Positions 9,886 through 18,274 of a DNA stretch of 64,000 nucleotides are shown piece after piece. The first letter of the stretch is position 1; every line of letters starts with the position of its first letter. The notes beneath the pieces were generated by a model. That model was given only the letters and a program-made list of their open reading frames with translations. It searched no databases and was not told where the DNA came from. The DNA lies in NCBI RefSeq assembly GCF_000745475.1, contig NZ_JQJJ01000014.1, forward strand, positions 186,001 through 250,000. Reading direction: 5' to 3'. The position numbers and the translations under genes are program-made. Source of the DNA: Allobosea sp. UNC402CLCol. GTDB taxonomy: Bacteria > Pseudomonadota > Alphaproteobacteria > Rhizobiales > Beijerinckiaceae.

Positions 9886-11793
9886 GTGATTCCGTCAATC
9901 GCCACGGTCTGTGTCTCGGGCACGCTTCAGGAAAAGCTCGAGGCCATCGCGGCGGCCGGCTTCACGGCGGTCGAGATCTTCGAGAACGACCTGATCGCCT
10001 TTCCGGGCTCGCCGACGGAAGTACGCCGCATCTGTGCCGATCTCGGCCTCGAGATCGTCACCTGCCAGCCCTTCCGCGATTTCGAGGGCATGCCGGAGGG
10101 GCGCCGCCAGCGTGTCTTCGACCGGGCCGAGCGCAAGTTCGATCTCCTGCAGGAGCTGGGCACGGACCTGCTTTTCGTCTGCTCCAACACCTCGCCGGAA
10201 GCGCTGGCCGGCATCGACCGGCTTGCCGCCGATTTCGCCGAGCTGGGCGAGCGGGCTGGGCGGCGCGGCCTCAAGGTCGGCTACGAGGCTTTGGCCTGGG
10301 GACGGCACGTCTTCGACTATCGCGATGCCTGGGAGATCGTGCGCCGCGCAAATCGGCCCGAGGTGGGGATCGTGCTCGATTCCTTCCATATCCTGTCCCG
10401 CAAGCTCGATCTGTCCGCCATCGGCACGATCCCGCGCGATAAGATTTCGATGGTGCAGATGGCCGATGCGCCGCTGCTGCAGATGGACCTCCTCTCCTGG
10501 AGCCGGCACTGGCGCTGCCTGCCGGGCCAGGGCGAGCTCGACCTCGCCGGCTTCATGCGCGCGCTGGTCTCCACCGGCTATGACGGCGTGCTCTCGCTGG
10601 AGATCTTCAACGACCGCTTCCGCGCGGGCTCGGCCCGCTCGGTGGCGCTCGACGGGCATCGCTCCCTGATCTGGCTGCTCGACGAGACGGCACGGCAGAT
10701 CGGCAAGCCCGTGCCGGGTGTGGTGCCGATGCCGCCGCCCGGGCCGGTCCAGGCGGTGGAGTTCATCGAATTCGCTGCCTCGGAGGCGGAGCGGCCGGGC
10801 TTCGAGAAGCTTCTGCGCGCGCTCGGTTTCAGCCGCAAGGGTGCGCATCGCTCGAAGGATGTCGATCTCTGGCGCCAAGGCGATATTCGCATCGTGCTCA
10901 ACAGCGAGGCGGACGGCTTCGCCCATAGCTACCAGATCACCCATGGCACCTCGGTCTGTGCGCTGGCGCTGCGTGTGCCGGATGCGCAGGCCGCGATCAC
11001 CCGTGCGAAGGCGCTGCTCGACGTACCGCATGCCGGCGCGATCGGGCCGGGCGAACTCGATATCCCTGCCGTGCGTGGGCTCGGCGGCAGCCTCGTCTAT
11101 TTCCTCGATCGCACCTCGTCGCTCGGCCGCTGGGCCGAGGTCGATTTCGAGGCGACGGAGGAAAGCGACGCCGAGGCCGGGCTGACCGGCGTCGACCATG
11201 TCTCGCAGAGCATGCAGTACGAGGAGATGCTGACCTGGCTGCTGTTCTACTCCTCGCTGTTCGACACGAGGAAGGCGCCGAGTCAGGCCGTGCTCGATCC
11301 CGGCGGCGTGGTGCAGAGCCAGGTGATCGAGAGCGGGCTCGACGGAGAGCCCGGTCATGGCCTGCGGCTCATCCTCAACGGCTCGCAGAGCCACCGGACG
11401 CTGTCGGCACGTTTCATCACCGATTTCTTCGGCTCGGGCGTGCAGCACATCGCCTTCGCGACGAACGACATCGTGGCGACGGTGGAGCGGCTTATCGCCA
11501 ATGGCGTCGCGATGCTCCCGATCCCCGAGAACTACTATGACGATCTGGAAGCCCGGTCCGATCTGTCGGCCGAGGAGATCGACCGGCTCAAGGCGCTGAA
11601 CATCCTCCATGACAGCGATGCCGGCGGCAGCTTCCGGCAGGCCTATACGCAGACGCTGGATGGCGGGCTGTTCTTCGAGATCGTCCAGCGCGACGGTTAT
11701 GCGGGCTATGGCGCGGTCAATGCCGGCATCCGCCTGACGGCACAGGCGAGGCTCGCGCGGCCGATCACCATGCCGGCTCTCGGGCACGGTTGA
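9886..11793 (+). CDS. quiC: 3-dehydroshikimate dehydratase, two-domain (DSD-HPPD fusion)
   Basis: A 635-aa enzyme predicted to convert 3-dehydroshikimate to protocatechuate, feeding quinate/shikimate carbon into PcaGH. The N-terminal ~275 residues are a xylose-isomerase-like TIM barrel with expected metal ligands in VGYEALAWG, VLDSFHIL and LSLEIFND. The C-terminal ~350 residues form a 4-hydroxyphenylpyruvate-dioxygenase-like vicinal-oxygen-chelate domain (GVDHVSQSM, GVQHIAFATNDI, FFEIVQR). This matches the QuiC1 architecture of Pseudomonas in length and order. The GTG start at 9886 is supported by GGAGGAGG at 9872-9879. It is last in the pca block; no quinate dehydrogenase is recognisable here, although the SDR at 3561 is a possible partner. 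Confidence 0.88.
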   Translation: MIPSIATVCVSGTLQEKLEAIAAAGFTAVEIFENDLIAFPGSPTEVRRICADLGLEIVTCQPFRDFEGMPEGRRQRVFDRAERKFDLLQELGTDLLFVCSNTSPEALAGIDRLAADFAELGERAGRRGLKVGYEALAWGRHVFDYRDAWEIVRRANRPEVGIVLDSFHILSRKLDLSAIGTIPRDKISMVQMADAPLLQMDLLSWSRHWRCLPGQGELDLAGFMRALVSTGYDGVLSLEIFNDRFRAGSARSVALDGHRSLIWLLDETARQIGKPVPGVVPMPPPGPVQAVEFIEFAASEAERPGFEKLLRALGFSRKGAHRSKDVDLWRQGDIRIVLNSEADGFAHSYQITHGTSVCALALRVPDAQAAITRAKALLDVPHAGAIGPGELDIPAVRGLGGSLVYFLDRTSSLGRWAEVDFEATEESDAEAGLTGVDHVSQSMQYEEMLTWLLFYSSLFDTRKAPSQAVLDPGGVVQSQVIESGLDGEPGHGLRLILNGSQSHRTLSARFITDFFGSGVQHIAFATNDIVATVERLIANGVAMLPIPENYYDDLEARSDLSAEEIDRLKALNILHDSDAGGSFRQAYTQTLDGGLFFEIVQRDGYAGYGAVNAGIRLTAQARLARPITMPALGHG

Positions 11794-11802
11794 GCGACGG
11801 CG

Positions 11803-11849
11803 TGCCCCGCTCGAGAGGGCGGGGCAGGGAACCGTGAGCCCGTTCACGG
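11803..11849 (+). terminator. double hairpin between convergent quiC and phnN/TP genes
   Basis: TGCCCCGC (11803-11810) and GCGGGGCA (11819-11826) form a perfect 8-bp stem with an 8-nt loop. CCGTGA and TCACGG (11832-11849) form a second stem right after it. There is no T-run, but the location between two convergent operons suggests a bidirectional terminator. Confidence 0.5.
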
Positions 11850-11883
11850 CTGATTTCGTGCCGCGGCGCGATGCGGCCGGCGA

Positions 11884-13926
11884 TCAATCGCCGATCAGAT
11901 AGCAGGCTTCGGCCTCGGCCAGACGCTTCGCCTCGTCGAGATCGGCCGCCGATGAGGCGTGAATAGCGAAAAGCGCATCGCCAGCGTGGACCTGTTCGCC
12001 CACGCGCATTTTCAGGTCGACCCCGGCGGATTTGTCGAAGGGCGCTCCGGCACGGCGCGCGATGCCGGCCACCGCCCAGCCGTCGATCTCCTCGATCTGC
12101 CCGGAGCGCCCGGCGCGCACTGTATGCACCAGCAGACCTGGCTCGATCGGCGGCGCGCGCCGGCCCTGGGCATCGATGATCGCCTCGAAGGCCCGTGCCG
12201 CGGCTCCGCTTTCCAGCAGCGCGACGGCCCGCTCCCTGCCTGCTTCCGGGGAGCCGATGTCGGGATCCCATGCGAGGATGCGGCTGGCGAAGAACAGGGC
12301 CTTCTCCAGCAGATCGGGCGGCGCTTGCGGGTCGCGGTTCAGGACCCATCTGACGTCCCGGACTTCCAGCGCCGGGCCGATGCCGCGTCCGATCGGCCTG
12401 CTCCCATCGGTCGGATAGGCCTCGACCACCAGGCCGAGTTCCTTCCCGACGAATTCGAACAGGCGAGCGAGCTCGGTGGCCTCCTCCAGCGAATGGAGTT
12501 TTGCGCGAGGGCCGTAAGGGAGATCGACGATCACATTCGTCGATCCCGCCGTGAACTTTTTCGACAGGATCGAGGCGACCGACCAGCGATTGGAATCGAT
12601 GCCGAGCGGCCGCGTGATTGCGTTCATCACGTCGTCGACGACGGAATGGTTGAGCCGCCCATTCCAGGCGATGCAGGCCCGGGCCTGTTCGAGGCAGCGG
12701 CGCAAGCCGGCCGGATCGATCTCGACATTCGCCACGACCTCCATGGCGTCCGCCGTGCCGGCGGCCGAGGTGATGGCGCGCGAGGAGGTCTTGGGCATCA
12801 GGAACTTGCCGTGCGCGGCAATGATCGGGACGACGATGAGGGTGATGCGGCTGCCGGGAATACCGCCCATGGAATGCTTGTCGACGACGATCCGGTCAGG
12901 CCAGGCGATCCGCTGCGAGAAGCCGGTGCGGACGCGCGCGAGCGCGGCCACCTCGCGATCGGTCAGCTTCTGCGTCGCGGCGACCAGGAAGGCGGCGACC
13001 TCGGCATCGGGATAGCGCGATTCGACGATATCCCGGATCAGCAGGCGATACTGCTCCTCGGAGAGCGCCTCGCCACGGAGCTTACCGGTGAGGGCTTCGC
13101 GGCTTTCGGGGGAAGGCGTTCGCCGGATCGTCACCTCGCTGCCTTCTGGCATCGCGAATTCGGCGAAAGCTTCGGCCGAGAGGCCGATCTCGTCGGCTCC
13201 CAGCAACCCGGACGGCTCGACCGCCTGCACCTCGGTGCGAACGGCTGCGGTGCCATTGGAGAGCTCGATCTTGCCCGGCCCGAGATAGTCGCGTCCATCG
13301 ACCGCCCCGCCCACGGGCAGATAGGCGCAGAAGCGCCTGCCAGTCAGGAAGGGCATGCGCTTCAGGGTCAGGTAGTTGGCGGCGTTCTCGATTGCGGCCA
13401 CGAAGCGTTCGACGCCGACCGACGGGGTGTCGTCGTTGAGAACCTCGACGCGCCGAACACCCGCCGGCGGCGGTTCGACGACGCGCGCGAGCCTTTCGCA
13501 GATAGCTCCGGAATCCTCGCGCCCACGCTCCGCGATACGCCGGGCCAGGACGGCCGCAGGCGCGACCACCTCCACCAGGACCAACCTAGCGGCGCGTCGC
13601 GAGAGGGCGGCGACGACCGCCCTGGACCCGTTTGCGACGACATGTCTGCCGGCTGCCAGCTCTCTTTCAAGAGAGGCCGGAAGCCCGTAGCGCAGGCCAT
13701 GGGCCTCCCAATCGATCAGGAACTCCCCGGCCGTCCTGCGGCCCTCGAATTCCGCATCGGATACCGGTTCGTGGTCCTCTCCGGGCGAACCCGCGGGCCG
13801 CGTGATCGCCCGCTTGGCGAAGACGTAGCGCCCCGTCGCCTCCAGCGCCTCGCGGGCGCCGAGCATCAGCGTGTCTTTCCCGGCACCGCTCGGGCCGATG
13901 ACGAAGAACAGCGTGCCGGGACGCAT
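11884..13926 (-). CDS. fusion of ribose 1,5-bisphosphokinase (PhnN-like) and AMP-phosphorylase-like thymidine phosphorylase family protein
   Basis: A 680-aa two-domain enzyme. Residues 1-185 are a guanylate-kinase-like PhnN domain with P-loop GPSGAGKD (11-18). PhnN phosphorylates ribose 1,5-bisphosphate to PRPP. Residues ~190-680 are the type 2 thymidine/AMP phosphorylase fold: [13 protein letters not shown] (from 348), [21 protein letters not shown], and the C-terminal [13 protein letters not shown] region. Archaeal members split NMP plus phosphate into base and ribose 1,5-bisphosphate. One chain could therefore turn a mononucleotide, phosphate and ATP into free base and PRPP; this pairing is inferred. 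No other phosphonate genes are near. It starts 10 bp after nadC in the same operon, under an operator shared with the nicotinate genes, so NaMN or NMN are plausible substrates. Confidence 0.85.
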   Translation of the reverse strand: MRPGTLFFVIGPSGAGKDTLMLGAREALEATGRYVFAKRAITRPAGSPGEDHEPVSDAEFEGRRTAGEFLIDWEAHGLRYGLPASLERELAAGRHVVANGSRAVVAALSRRAARLVLVEVVAPAAVLARRIAERGREDSGAICERLARVVEPPPAGVRRVEVLNDDTPSVGVERFVAAIENAANYLTLKRMPFLTGRRFCAYLPVGGAVDGRDYLGPGKIELSNGTAAVRTEVQAVEPSGLLGADEIGLSAEAFAEFAMPEGSEVTIRRTPSPESREALTGKLRGEALSEEQYRLLIRDIVESRYPDAEVAAFLVAATQKLTDREVAALARVRTGFSQRIAWPDRIVVDKHSMGGIPGSRITLIVVPIIAAHGKFLMPKTSSRAITSAAGTADAMEVVANVEIDPAGLRRCLEQARACIAWNGRLNHSVVDDVMNAITRPLGIDSNRWSVASILSKKFTAGSTNVIVDLPYGPRAKLHSLEEATELARLFEFVGKELGLVVEAYPTDGSRPIGRGIGPALEVRDVRWVLNRDPQAPPDLLEKALFFASRILAWDPDIGSPEAGRERAVALLESGAAARAFEAIIDAQGRRAPPIEPGLLVHTVRAGRSGQIEEIDGWAVAGIARRAGAPFDKSAGVDLKMRVGEQVHAGDALFAIHASSAADLDEAKRLAEAEACYLIGD

Positions 13927-13935
13927 CGCCGCCGC

Positions 13936-14769
13936 TCACGCCTCGTCGAGGCCGATATCCACCGCGACCGCAGCCTGCGTGATCTTGCTGGTCGAAATAT
14001 AGTCCACGCCGGTCTCCGCGATGGCGCGGATCGTGTCGATCCTGATCCCGCCGGAGGCTTCGACCTTCGCCCGCCCGCCGATGATGACGACGGCCTCGAC
14101 CATGTCCTTGATCGACATGTTGTCGAGCATGATGACATCGACATCGGCGGCGACGGCCTCGTGCACCTGTCCGAGGTTGTCGCACTCGATCTCGAGTTTC
14201 GTCAGGACGGGCAGCTTCTTGCGGGCCCGCGCGACGGCGGCGGCGATGCTGCCGCAGACGGCAATGTGGTTGTCCTTGACCATGACGCCGTTGTCGAGGC
14301 CGAGCCGGTGGTTGAGACCGCCACCGCAGCTCACGGCATGCTTCTCCATCATGCGCAGGCCCGGCGTGGTCTTGCGGGTGTCAATGAGCCTGGCCTTCGT
14401 GCCTTCGATCGCCGCCACATAGCGCGCGGTCTCGTTGGCGATGCCGGACAGGCGCTGGGCGATGTTGAGGGCGGTGCGTTCGGCCGTGAGCACGCTGCGG
14501 GCCGCTCCCTCGACCTCGACCAGGACGGCGCCCTTCTCGACGCGGTCCCCGTCCTTGACGCGCAGTTTCACCTTCAGCGTCGGGTCGTAGCGCTGGAATA
14601 CGCGCGCCGCCACCTCGACGCCGGCGACGATCATCGGCTCGCGGGCGTTCATGTAGAACGCGCCGACCTCGTCCGGCTCGATCATGACCTGGACGGTGAG
14701 ATCGCAGGCCCCGATGTCCTCGATCAGCCAGTGATCGATCAAGCGGTCAGTGGCGAAAACGTCGTACAT
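13936..14769 (-). CDS. nadC: quinolinate / nicotinate-nucleotide phosphoribosyltransferase family protein (NadC)
   Basis: A type II phosphoribosyltransferase of 277 aa, the normal NadC length. NadC makes nicotinate mononucleotide from quinolinate and PRPP with loss of CO2. Conserved stretches are LTAERTALNIAQRLSGIAT-like, DTRKTTPGLR, KHAVSCGGGLNHRLGL, KDNHI, EIECDNL, MLDN and EASGGI, so the active site looks complete. The ATG has a GAGGGG ribosome site. No nadA or nadB accompanies it; it is paired with the PhnN/phosphorylase fusion and sits under the nicotinate-regulon operator at 14799-14816. It may guard NAD supply while nicotinate is being degraded, or act with the fusion on NaMN; the sequence does not decide. 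ModD-like paralogues are an alternative. Confidence 0.82.
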   Translation of the reverse strand: MYDVFATDRLIDHWLIEDIGACDLTVQVMIEPDEVGAFYMNAREPMIVAGVEVAARVFQRYDPTLKVKLRVKDGDRVEKGAVLVEVEGAARSVLTAERTALNIAQRLSGIANETARYVAAIEGTKARLIDTRKTTPGLRMMEKHAVSCGGGLNHRLGLDNGVMVKDNHIAVCGSIAAAVARARKKLPVLTKLEIECDNLGQVHEAVAADVDVIMLDNMSIKDMVEAVVIIGGRAKVEASGGIRIDTIRAIAETGVDYISTSKITQAAVAVDIGLDEA

Positions 14770-14798
14770 CTCGTCCCCTCGCGATTTCAGCGCATAAT

Positions 14799-14842
14799 TT
14801 GTTTGTATACGAATGATAGGGTCGGTTTTTCGTCGCTGTCAA
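14799..14842 (-). promoter_or_regulatory. operator A and sigma-70 promoter of the nadC operon
   Basis: The palindrome TTGTTTGTATACGAATGA (14799-14816, top strand) is one of six related 18-bp sites in the nicotinate block. On the minus strand a strong promoter is readable: TTGACA (14842-14837), an 18-bp spacer and TATCAT (14818-14813). The operator overlaps the -10 and the start region, an arrangement expected for repression. The rest of 14770-15055 shows no gene; that interval separates the nadC operon from the end of the ferredoxin reductase gene. Confidence 0.75.
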
Positions 14843-15055
14843 TCGGACTTTGCCGCTTCCGTCGAAGCTGCGGTCCGGTGCCTCCGGTCGCCTTCGGAGC
14901 TGCCCGCATCGGTGGGGCGGATGCTTATTGTCCGGCCTTGGTGCTTTCGGCGCCAACGCCGTTCGTGTTCGCTCGGAGCTTCGGGTTCTCATCGACAGCC
15001 CGCTGCACGGGCACCCGTATCTGCACCGGCTCCGCCCTGCGTTCAATCCCGCATT

Positions 15056-15829
15056 CTATTTCTCGACGAAGGCCTTCTCGATGACGTAGTCGCCGGGCTC
15101 GCCGTGGTTGCCTTCCTGGAGGCCGCGCTCGGCGAAGATCGTCTTGAGGTCGGCCAGCATCTGCGGCGAGCCGCAGAGCATGAAGCGGTCGCCCTGCGGA
15201 TCGAAGCCGGGCTGGCCGATATCGGTATAGAGCTGGCCCGAAGTCATCAGGTCGGTGATGCGGCCGCGGTTGCGGAAGGGCTCGCGCGTCACCGTCGGGT
15301 AATAGATCAGCTGCTCGCGGATCATCTCGCCGAGGAACTCGTCCTGCGGCAGATGCTGGGTGATGCGCTCGCCATAGGCCAGCTCCGCGACCTGACGGCA
15401 GCCATGGACCAGCACGACCTTCTCATAGCGCTCATAGGTCTCGGGGTCGCGGATCAGCGACAGGAACGGCGCCAGCCCGGTGCCGGTGCCGAGCAGGAAG
15501 AGCCGCTTGCCGTCCTTGAGGTTGTCGAGCACCAGCGTGCCCGTCGCCTTCTTGCCGACGATGATGGGATCGCCGACCTTGAGGTTCTGCAAACGCGAGG
15601 TCAGCGGGCCGTCCGCCACCTTGATCGAGAAAAACTCCAGCGTCTCGTCGTAATTCGTGCTGGCGACGCTGTAGGCCCGCAGCAGCGGACGCTCGCCGAC
15701 CTTCAGCCCGATCATCGTGAACTGCCCGTTCTTGAACCGGAACGTCGTGTCGCGCGTCGTCGTGAAGCTGAACAGCGTGTCCGTCCAGTGATGCACGCTC
15801 AGGACCTGTTCCTCGTAGAAATGGCTCAT
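15056..15829 (-). CDS. fpr: ferredoxin--NADP+ reductase
   Basis: A bacterial-type FNR of 257 aa. The FAD-binding motif RAYS is at residues 51-54, the FAD-phosphate-binding segment (ADGPLTSRLQNLKVGD) follows, and the nucleotide-binding site is GTGTGLAPFLSLIRDP. The C-terminus is VEK, as in the short-tailed Rhodobacter/Azotobacter class. It passes electrons between NADPH and a ferredoxin. The ferredoxin gene is immediately upstream on the same strand, with 123 bp between them. In this setting it most likely reduces that ferredoxin for the 6-hydroxynicotinate reductase at 23919-25403. AAGGA lies 8 bp before the ATG. Confidence 0.92.
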   Translation of the reverse strand: MSHFYEEQVLSVHHWTDTLFSFTTTRDTTFRFKNGQFTMIGLKVGERPLLRAYSVASTNYDETLEFFSIKVADGPLTSRLQNLKVGDPIIVGKKATGTLVLDNLKDGKRLFLLGTGTGLAPFLSLIRDPETYERYEKVVLVHGCRQVAELAYGERITQHLPQDEFLGEMIREQLIYYPTVTREPFRNRGRITDLMTSGQLYTDIGQPGFDPQGDRFMLCGSPQMLADLKTIFAERGLQEGNHGEPGDYVIEKAFVEK

Positions 15830-15952
15830 CGCATCGTCCTTGAAAGTCCGGCGGCGGGCTGGCGGATGCCTTCACCGACGGGTCGTGGAATTCGAGGGTT
15901 AAGTCGCAGCCGGGTCTCCGCTTCCGCGGAAGCATTGCCGGCAAAGTAAATC

Positions 15953-16282
15953 CTATGCGTCGAGGGCCTCGGGCAGGAATTGCAGCTTGTCCGGGACGCC
16001 CTTCCAATCCTCTGCATCGGCGGGCGCGTCGCGCTTGTCGGTGATGCCGGGCCATTGCGCGGCAAGCCGGCCGTTGAGGGCGACCCAGCGGGCGGAACCC
16101 TCGGCCGTATCGGGGATGATCGCCTCGGCCGGGCATTCGGGCTCGCAGACGCCGCAATCGATGCATTCGTCGGGATTGATGACGAGCATCGTCTCGCCTT
16201 CGTAGAAGCAGTCGACCGGGCAGACCGCGACACAGTCGGTGTATTTGCAGCGAATGCAGGCTTCCGTGACCGCGTAGGCCAT
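15953..16282 (-). CDS. fdxA: 7Fe ferredoxin ([3Fe-4S][4Fe-4S], FdxA/FdI type)
   Basis: A 109-aa ferredoxin closely matching Azotobacter FdI in its cysteine layout. Cys9, Cys17 and Cys50 suit the 3Fe-4S cluster; Cys21, Cys40, Cys43 and Cys46 suit the 4Fe-4S cluster. The C-terminal tail, with [17 protein letters not shown], is also of the FdI family. GGAGGGAG precedes the start. It is divergent from the enamidase gene and shares operator B with it. The likely job is electron carrier from the NADP reductase to the ring-reducing 6-hydroxynicotinate reductase, because that enzyme class is ferredoxin-dependent. Confidence 0.93.
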   Translation of the reverse strand: MAYAVTEACIRCKYTDCVAVCPVDCFYEGETMLVINPDECIDCGVCEPECPAEAIIPDTAEGSARWVALNGRLAAQWPGITDKRDAPADAEDWKGVPDKLQFLPEALDA

Positions 16283-16327
16283 GAGGCTCTCCCTCCTGCT
16301 TGACAGGACGAAAAGGGTCCGACAAAT

Positions 16328-16345
16328 TCGTTCGTGTACAAACGA
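16328..16345. promoter_or_regulatory. operator B, shared by divergent ferredoxin and enamidase genes
   Basis: TCGTTCGTGTACAAACGA is one of the best-matching copies of the 18-bp nicotinate-block palindrome, with 7 of 9 base pairs symmetric. It lies midway between fdxA (minus) and the enamidase gene (plus). A minus-strand TTGACA is at 16372-16367 with a weak -10 near the operator. A plus-strand TTGACA is at 16300-16305, 17 bp before CAAATT (16323-16328). One protein bound here could control both directions. Confidence 0.7.
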
Positions 16346-16415
16346 TATGACTCGCCGATATGGCTTTGTCAATCGGCGGCGCATAACGTGGAAACGATCA
16401 AACCGAGGCGGGCCG

Positions 16416-17615
16416 ATGGCTGAACAATCGACGGCGACAATCACCCCCGACCACAAGCTCGTGGTCCGGAATATCGGCCTCATGCTCAGCGGCGATATCG
16501 GCAATCCCATTCTCGAAGCGGATACGCTCATTGCCATCGGCGGCAGGATCGCGGCGGTCGGCCGGGCCAAGGATCTGGACACCGACAAGGCCGACACCGT
16601 CATCGATGCCAACGGCACGGTGCTTCTGCCGGGGATGATCGACAGCCATGTCCACCCGGTCGCGGGCGACTGGACGCCGCGCCAGAACCAGCTCGGCTGG
16701 ATCGATTCGACCATGCATGGCGGCGTCACCACGATGATCTCCGCCGGCGAGGTCCATACGCCGGGCCGGCCGAGGGATGTGGTCGGGGTCAAGGCGATGG
16801 CGATCTATGCGCAGCGCTGCTTCGACGCCTTCCGGCCGGGCGGCGTGAAGATCCATGCCGGCGCGCCGGTGATCGAGCCCGGCATGGTCGAGCAGGACTT
16901 CAAGGATCTGGCCGATGCCGGCGTCAGGCTGCTCGGCGAGGTCGGGCTCGGTGGCGTCAAGGATGGCGCCACGGCAAAGCAGATGGTCGCCTGGGCGCGC
17001 AAATATGGCATCCAGTCGACGATCCATACCGGCGGCCCTTCAATCCCGGGCTCCGGGCTGATCGGCGCCGATGTGGTGCTGGAAGCCGACACCGACGTCG
17101 TCGGCCATATCAATGGCGGCCATACCGCCTTGCCGGACGCGGAGATCCGCTGCATCTGCGAGGGCTGCAAGCGTGGCCTCGAACTGGTCCATAACGGCAA
17201 TGAGCGCGCCGCTCTCTATACGCTGCGCGTCGCCCGCGAGATGGGCGAGCTCAACCGCGTCATCCTTGGCACGGACGGGCCGGCGGGCTCCGGCGTCCAG
17301 CCGCTCGGCATCGCCCGCATGGTCTCGCTGCTCTCCTCGCTGGGAGAGGTGCCGGCCGAGATCGCCTTCTGCTTCGCCACCGGCAACACGGCGCGGATGC
17401 GCAATCTCGATTGCGGTCTGATCGAGGTCGGGCGCTCCGCCGACTTCGTCTTCATGGACAAGGCCCAGCACTCCGCGGGCAAGAGCTTCCTCGACAGCAT
17501 CCAGCTTGGCGACCTGCCGGGCATCGGCATGGTGGTGATCGACGGCCTCGTCCGCTCCGGCCGCAGCCGCAACACGCCGCCGGCCGAGAAGGTGCCCTCG
17601 GTCCAGGGGCACTGA
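16416..17615 (+). CDS. enamidase-like amidohydrolase (6-oxo-1,4,5,6-tetrahydronicotinate hydrolase)
   Basis: An amidohydrolase-superfamily enzyme of 399 aa that strongly resembles enamidase of the Eubacterium barkeri nicotinate fermentation. That enzyme opens 6-oxo-1,4,5,6-tetrahydronicotinate to 2-formylglutarate and ammonia. Metal-site residues are visible: HVH (His78, His80), GEVGLG (Glu175), IHTGG (His204), HINGGH and GTDGPAG (Asp287). The stretches [18 protein letters not shown] and a RSRNTPPA tail are especially like enamidase and unlike dihydroorotase or imidazolonepropionase. ATG 16416 has GAGG 7 bp upstream. It is controlled from operator B and would act directly after the 6-hydroxynicotinate reductase. 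Confidence 0.85.
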   Translation: MAEQSTATITPDHKLVVRNIGLMLSGDIGNPILEADTLIAIGGRIAAVGRAKDLDTDKADTVIDANGTVLLPGMIDSHVHPVAGDWTPRQNQLGWIDSTMHGGVTTMISAGEVHTPGRPRDVVGVKAMAIYAQRCFDAFRPGGVKIHAGAPVIEPGMVEQDFKDLADAGVRLLGEVGLGGVKDGATAKQMVAWARKYGIQSTIHTGGPSIPGSGLIGADVVLEADTDVVGHINGGHTALPDAEIRCICEGCKRGLELVHNGNERAALYTLRVAREMGELNRVILGTDGPAGSGVQPLGIARMVSLLSSLGEVPAEIAFCFATGNTARMRNLDCGLIEVGRSADFVFMDKAQHSAGKSFLDSIQLGDLPGIGMVVIDGLVRSGRSRNTPPAEKVPSVQGH

Positions 17616-17701
17616 ACGGCCTCGGCTTGGTCACGCCGCCCATCGGCCGATGAGGTTTTCAACGATATAACGATTGCGGCCGATCCGGAATCGTTGTTGT
17701 C

Positions 17702-17719
17702 TCGTTCGTATACGAATGA
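17702..17719 (+). promoter_or_regulatory. operator C upstream of nicotinate dehydrogenase genes
   Basis: TCGTTCGTATACGAATGA has 8 of 9 pairs symmetric and is the most symmetric of the six related sites. It lies 58 bp before the nicA-like start. No convincing -35/-10 pair could be read beside it; TTGCGG at 17674-17679 is only a weak candidate. The remainder of 17616-17776 holds no gene. Confidence 0.7.
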
Positions 17720-17776
17720 CTTTCGGGGCAGGTGGGTGTCGCGGGACTTGCATTCTCCAGGCGCGGATAGGGTGGG

Positions 17777-18274
17777 ATGAGGCCTGTCGCGCGCGCCTTC
17801 ACCTTGACCGTCAACGGCGCCGAGCATCGCGTCGAAGGCGAGCCCGACACGCCGCTGCTCTTCTTCCTGCGCAACGACCTTGCGCTCAACGGCCCGAAAT
17901 TCGGTTGCGGCCTCGGTGAATGCGGTGCCTGCACCGTCCTGCTCGATGGGGTCGCGGCCAGAAGCTGCGTCTATCCGGTTCGCCTCGCCGCCGGCCGCGC
18001 CATCGTCACGCTGGAAGGGCTCGGCACGCCGGAAGCCCCGCATCCGATCCAGCAGGCCTTCATCGACGCCCAGGCCGCCCAATGCGGCTATTGCATCAAC
18101 GGCATGGTGATGACCGCCAAGGCCTTCCTCGACGTGAAGCCTGCGCCGAGCGAGACGGAGGTGCGCGAGGCCCTGCGCTACAATCTCTGCCGCTGCGGAA
18201 CGCATGTCGAGATCGTGCGGGCGGTGATGCGCGCTGCCGAACGCGGCTGGCGACCCGATGGGGCCGGGCAGTGA
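17777..18274 (+). CDS. nicA: nicotinate dehydrogenase small [2Fe-2S] subunit (NicA-like)
   Basis: A 165-aa two-cluster iron-sulfur subunit of a molybdenum hydroxylase. The plant-type [2Fe-2S] site is in FGCGLGECGACTVLLDG, and the second cluster has CGYCINGM and NLCRCGTH. Such subunits carry electrons from the Mo site to the next acceptor. Pairing with a Mo-subunit/cytochrome c fusion is the layout of Pseudomonas NicAB, which hydroxylates nicotinate at C6. Close relatives (isoquinoline 1-oxidoreductase, aldehyde dehydrogenases) differ little in this subunit, so the substrate call comes from the neighbours: 6-hydroxynicotinate reductase and enamidase. Its end overlaps the next gene by GTGA. Confidence 0.85.
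   Translation: MRPVARAFTLTVNGAEHRVEGEPDTPLLFFLRNDLALNGPKFGCGLGECGACTVLLDGVAARSCVYPVRLAAGRAIVTLEGLGTPEAPHPIQQAFIDAQAAQCGYCINGMVMTAKAFLDVKPAPSETEVREALRYNLCRCGTHVEIVRAVMRAAERGWRPDGAGQ

Noticed and set aside
11884..13926. Assignment of the PhnN domain to phosphonate degradation
   Set aside because: No other phn gene is in the window, and the gene is fused to a nucleotide phosphorylase and placed under the nicotinate operator.
11959..15084. Very long open frame on the strand opposite nadC and the PhnN/phosphorylase fusion (also 36360-38060, 38759-41437, 45145-47670 and 27187-28662 opposite other genes)
   Set aside because: High GC content leaves antisense frames open. The translations are rich in Arg, Asp, His and Gly, show no domain motifs, and lie against clearly conserved genes.
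16416..17615. Dihydroorotase or imidazolonepropionase as function of the amidohydrolase
   Set aside because: The detailed motifs and C-terminus match enamidase, and neither pyrimidine nor histidine genes are near.
17674..17702. Promoter TTGCGG-17-TTGTCT for nicAB
   Set aside because: The -10 matches the consensus at only two of six positions, so the nicAB start was left unassigned.
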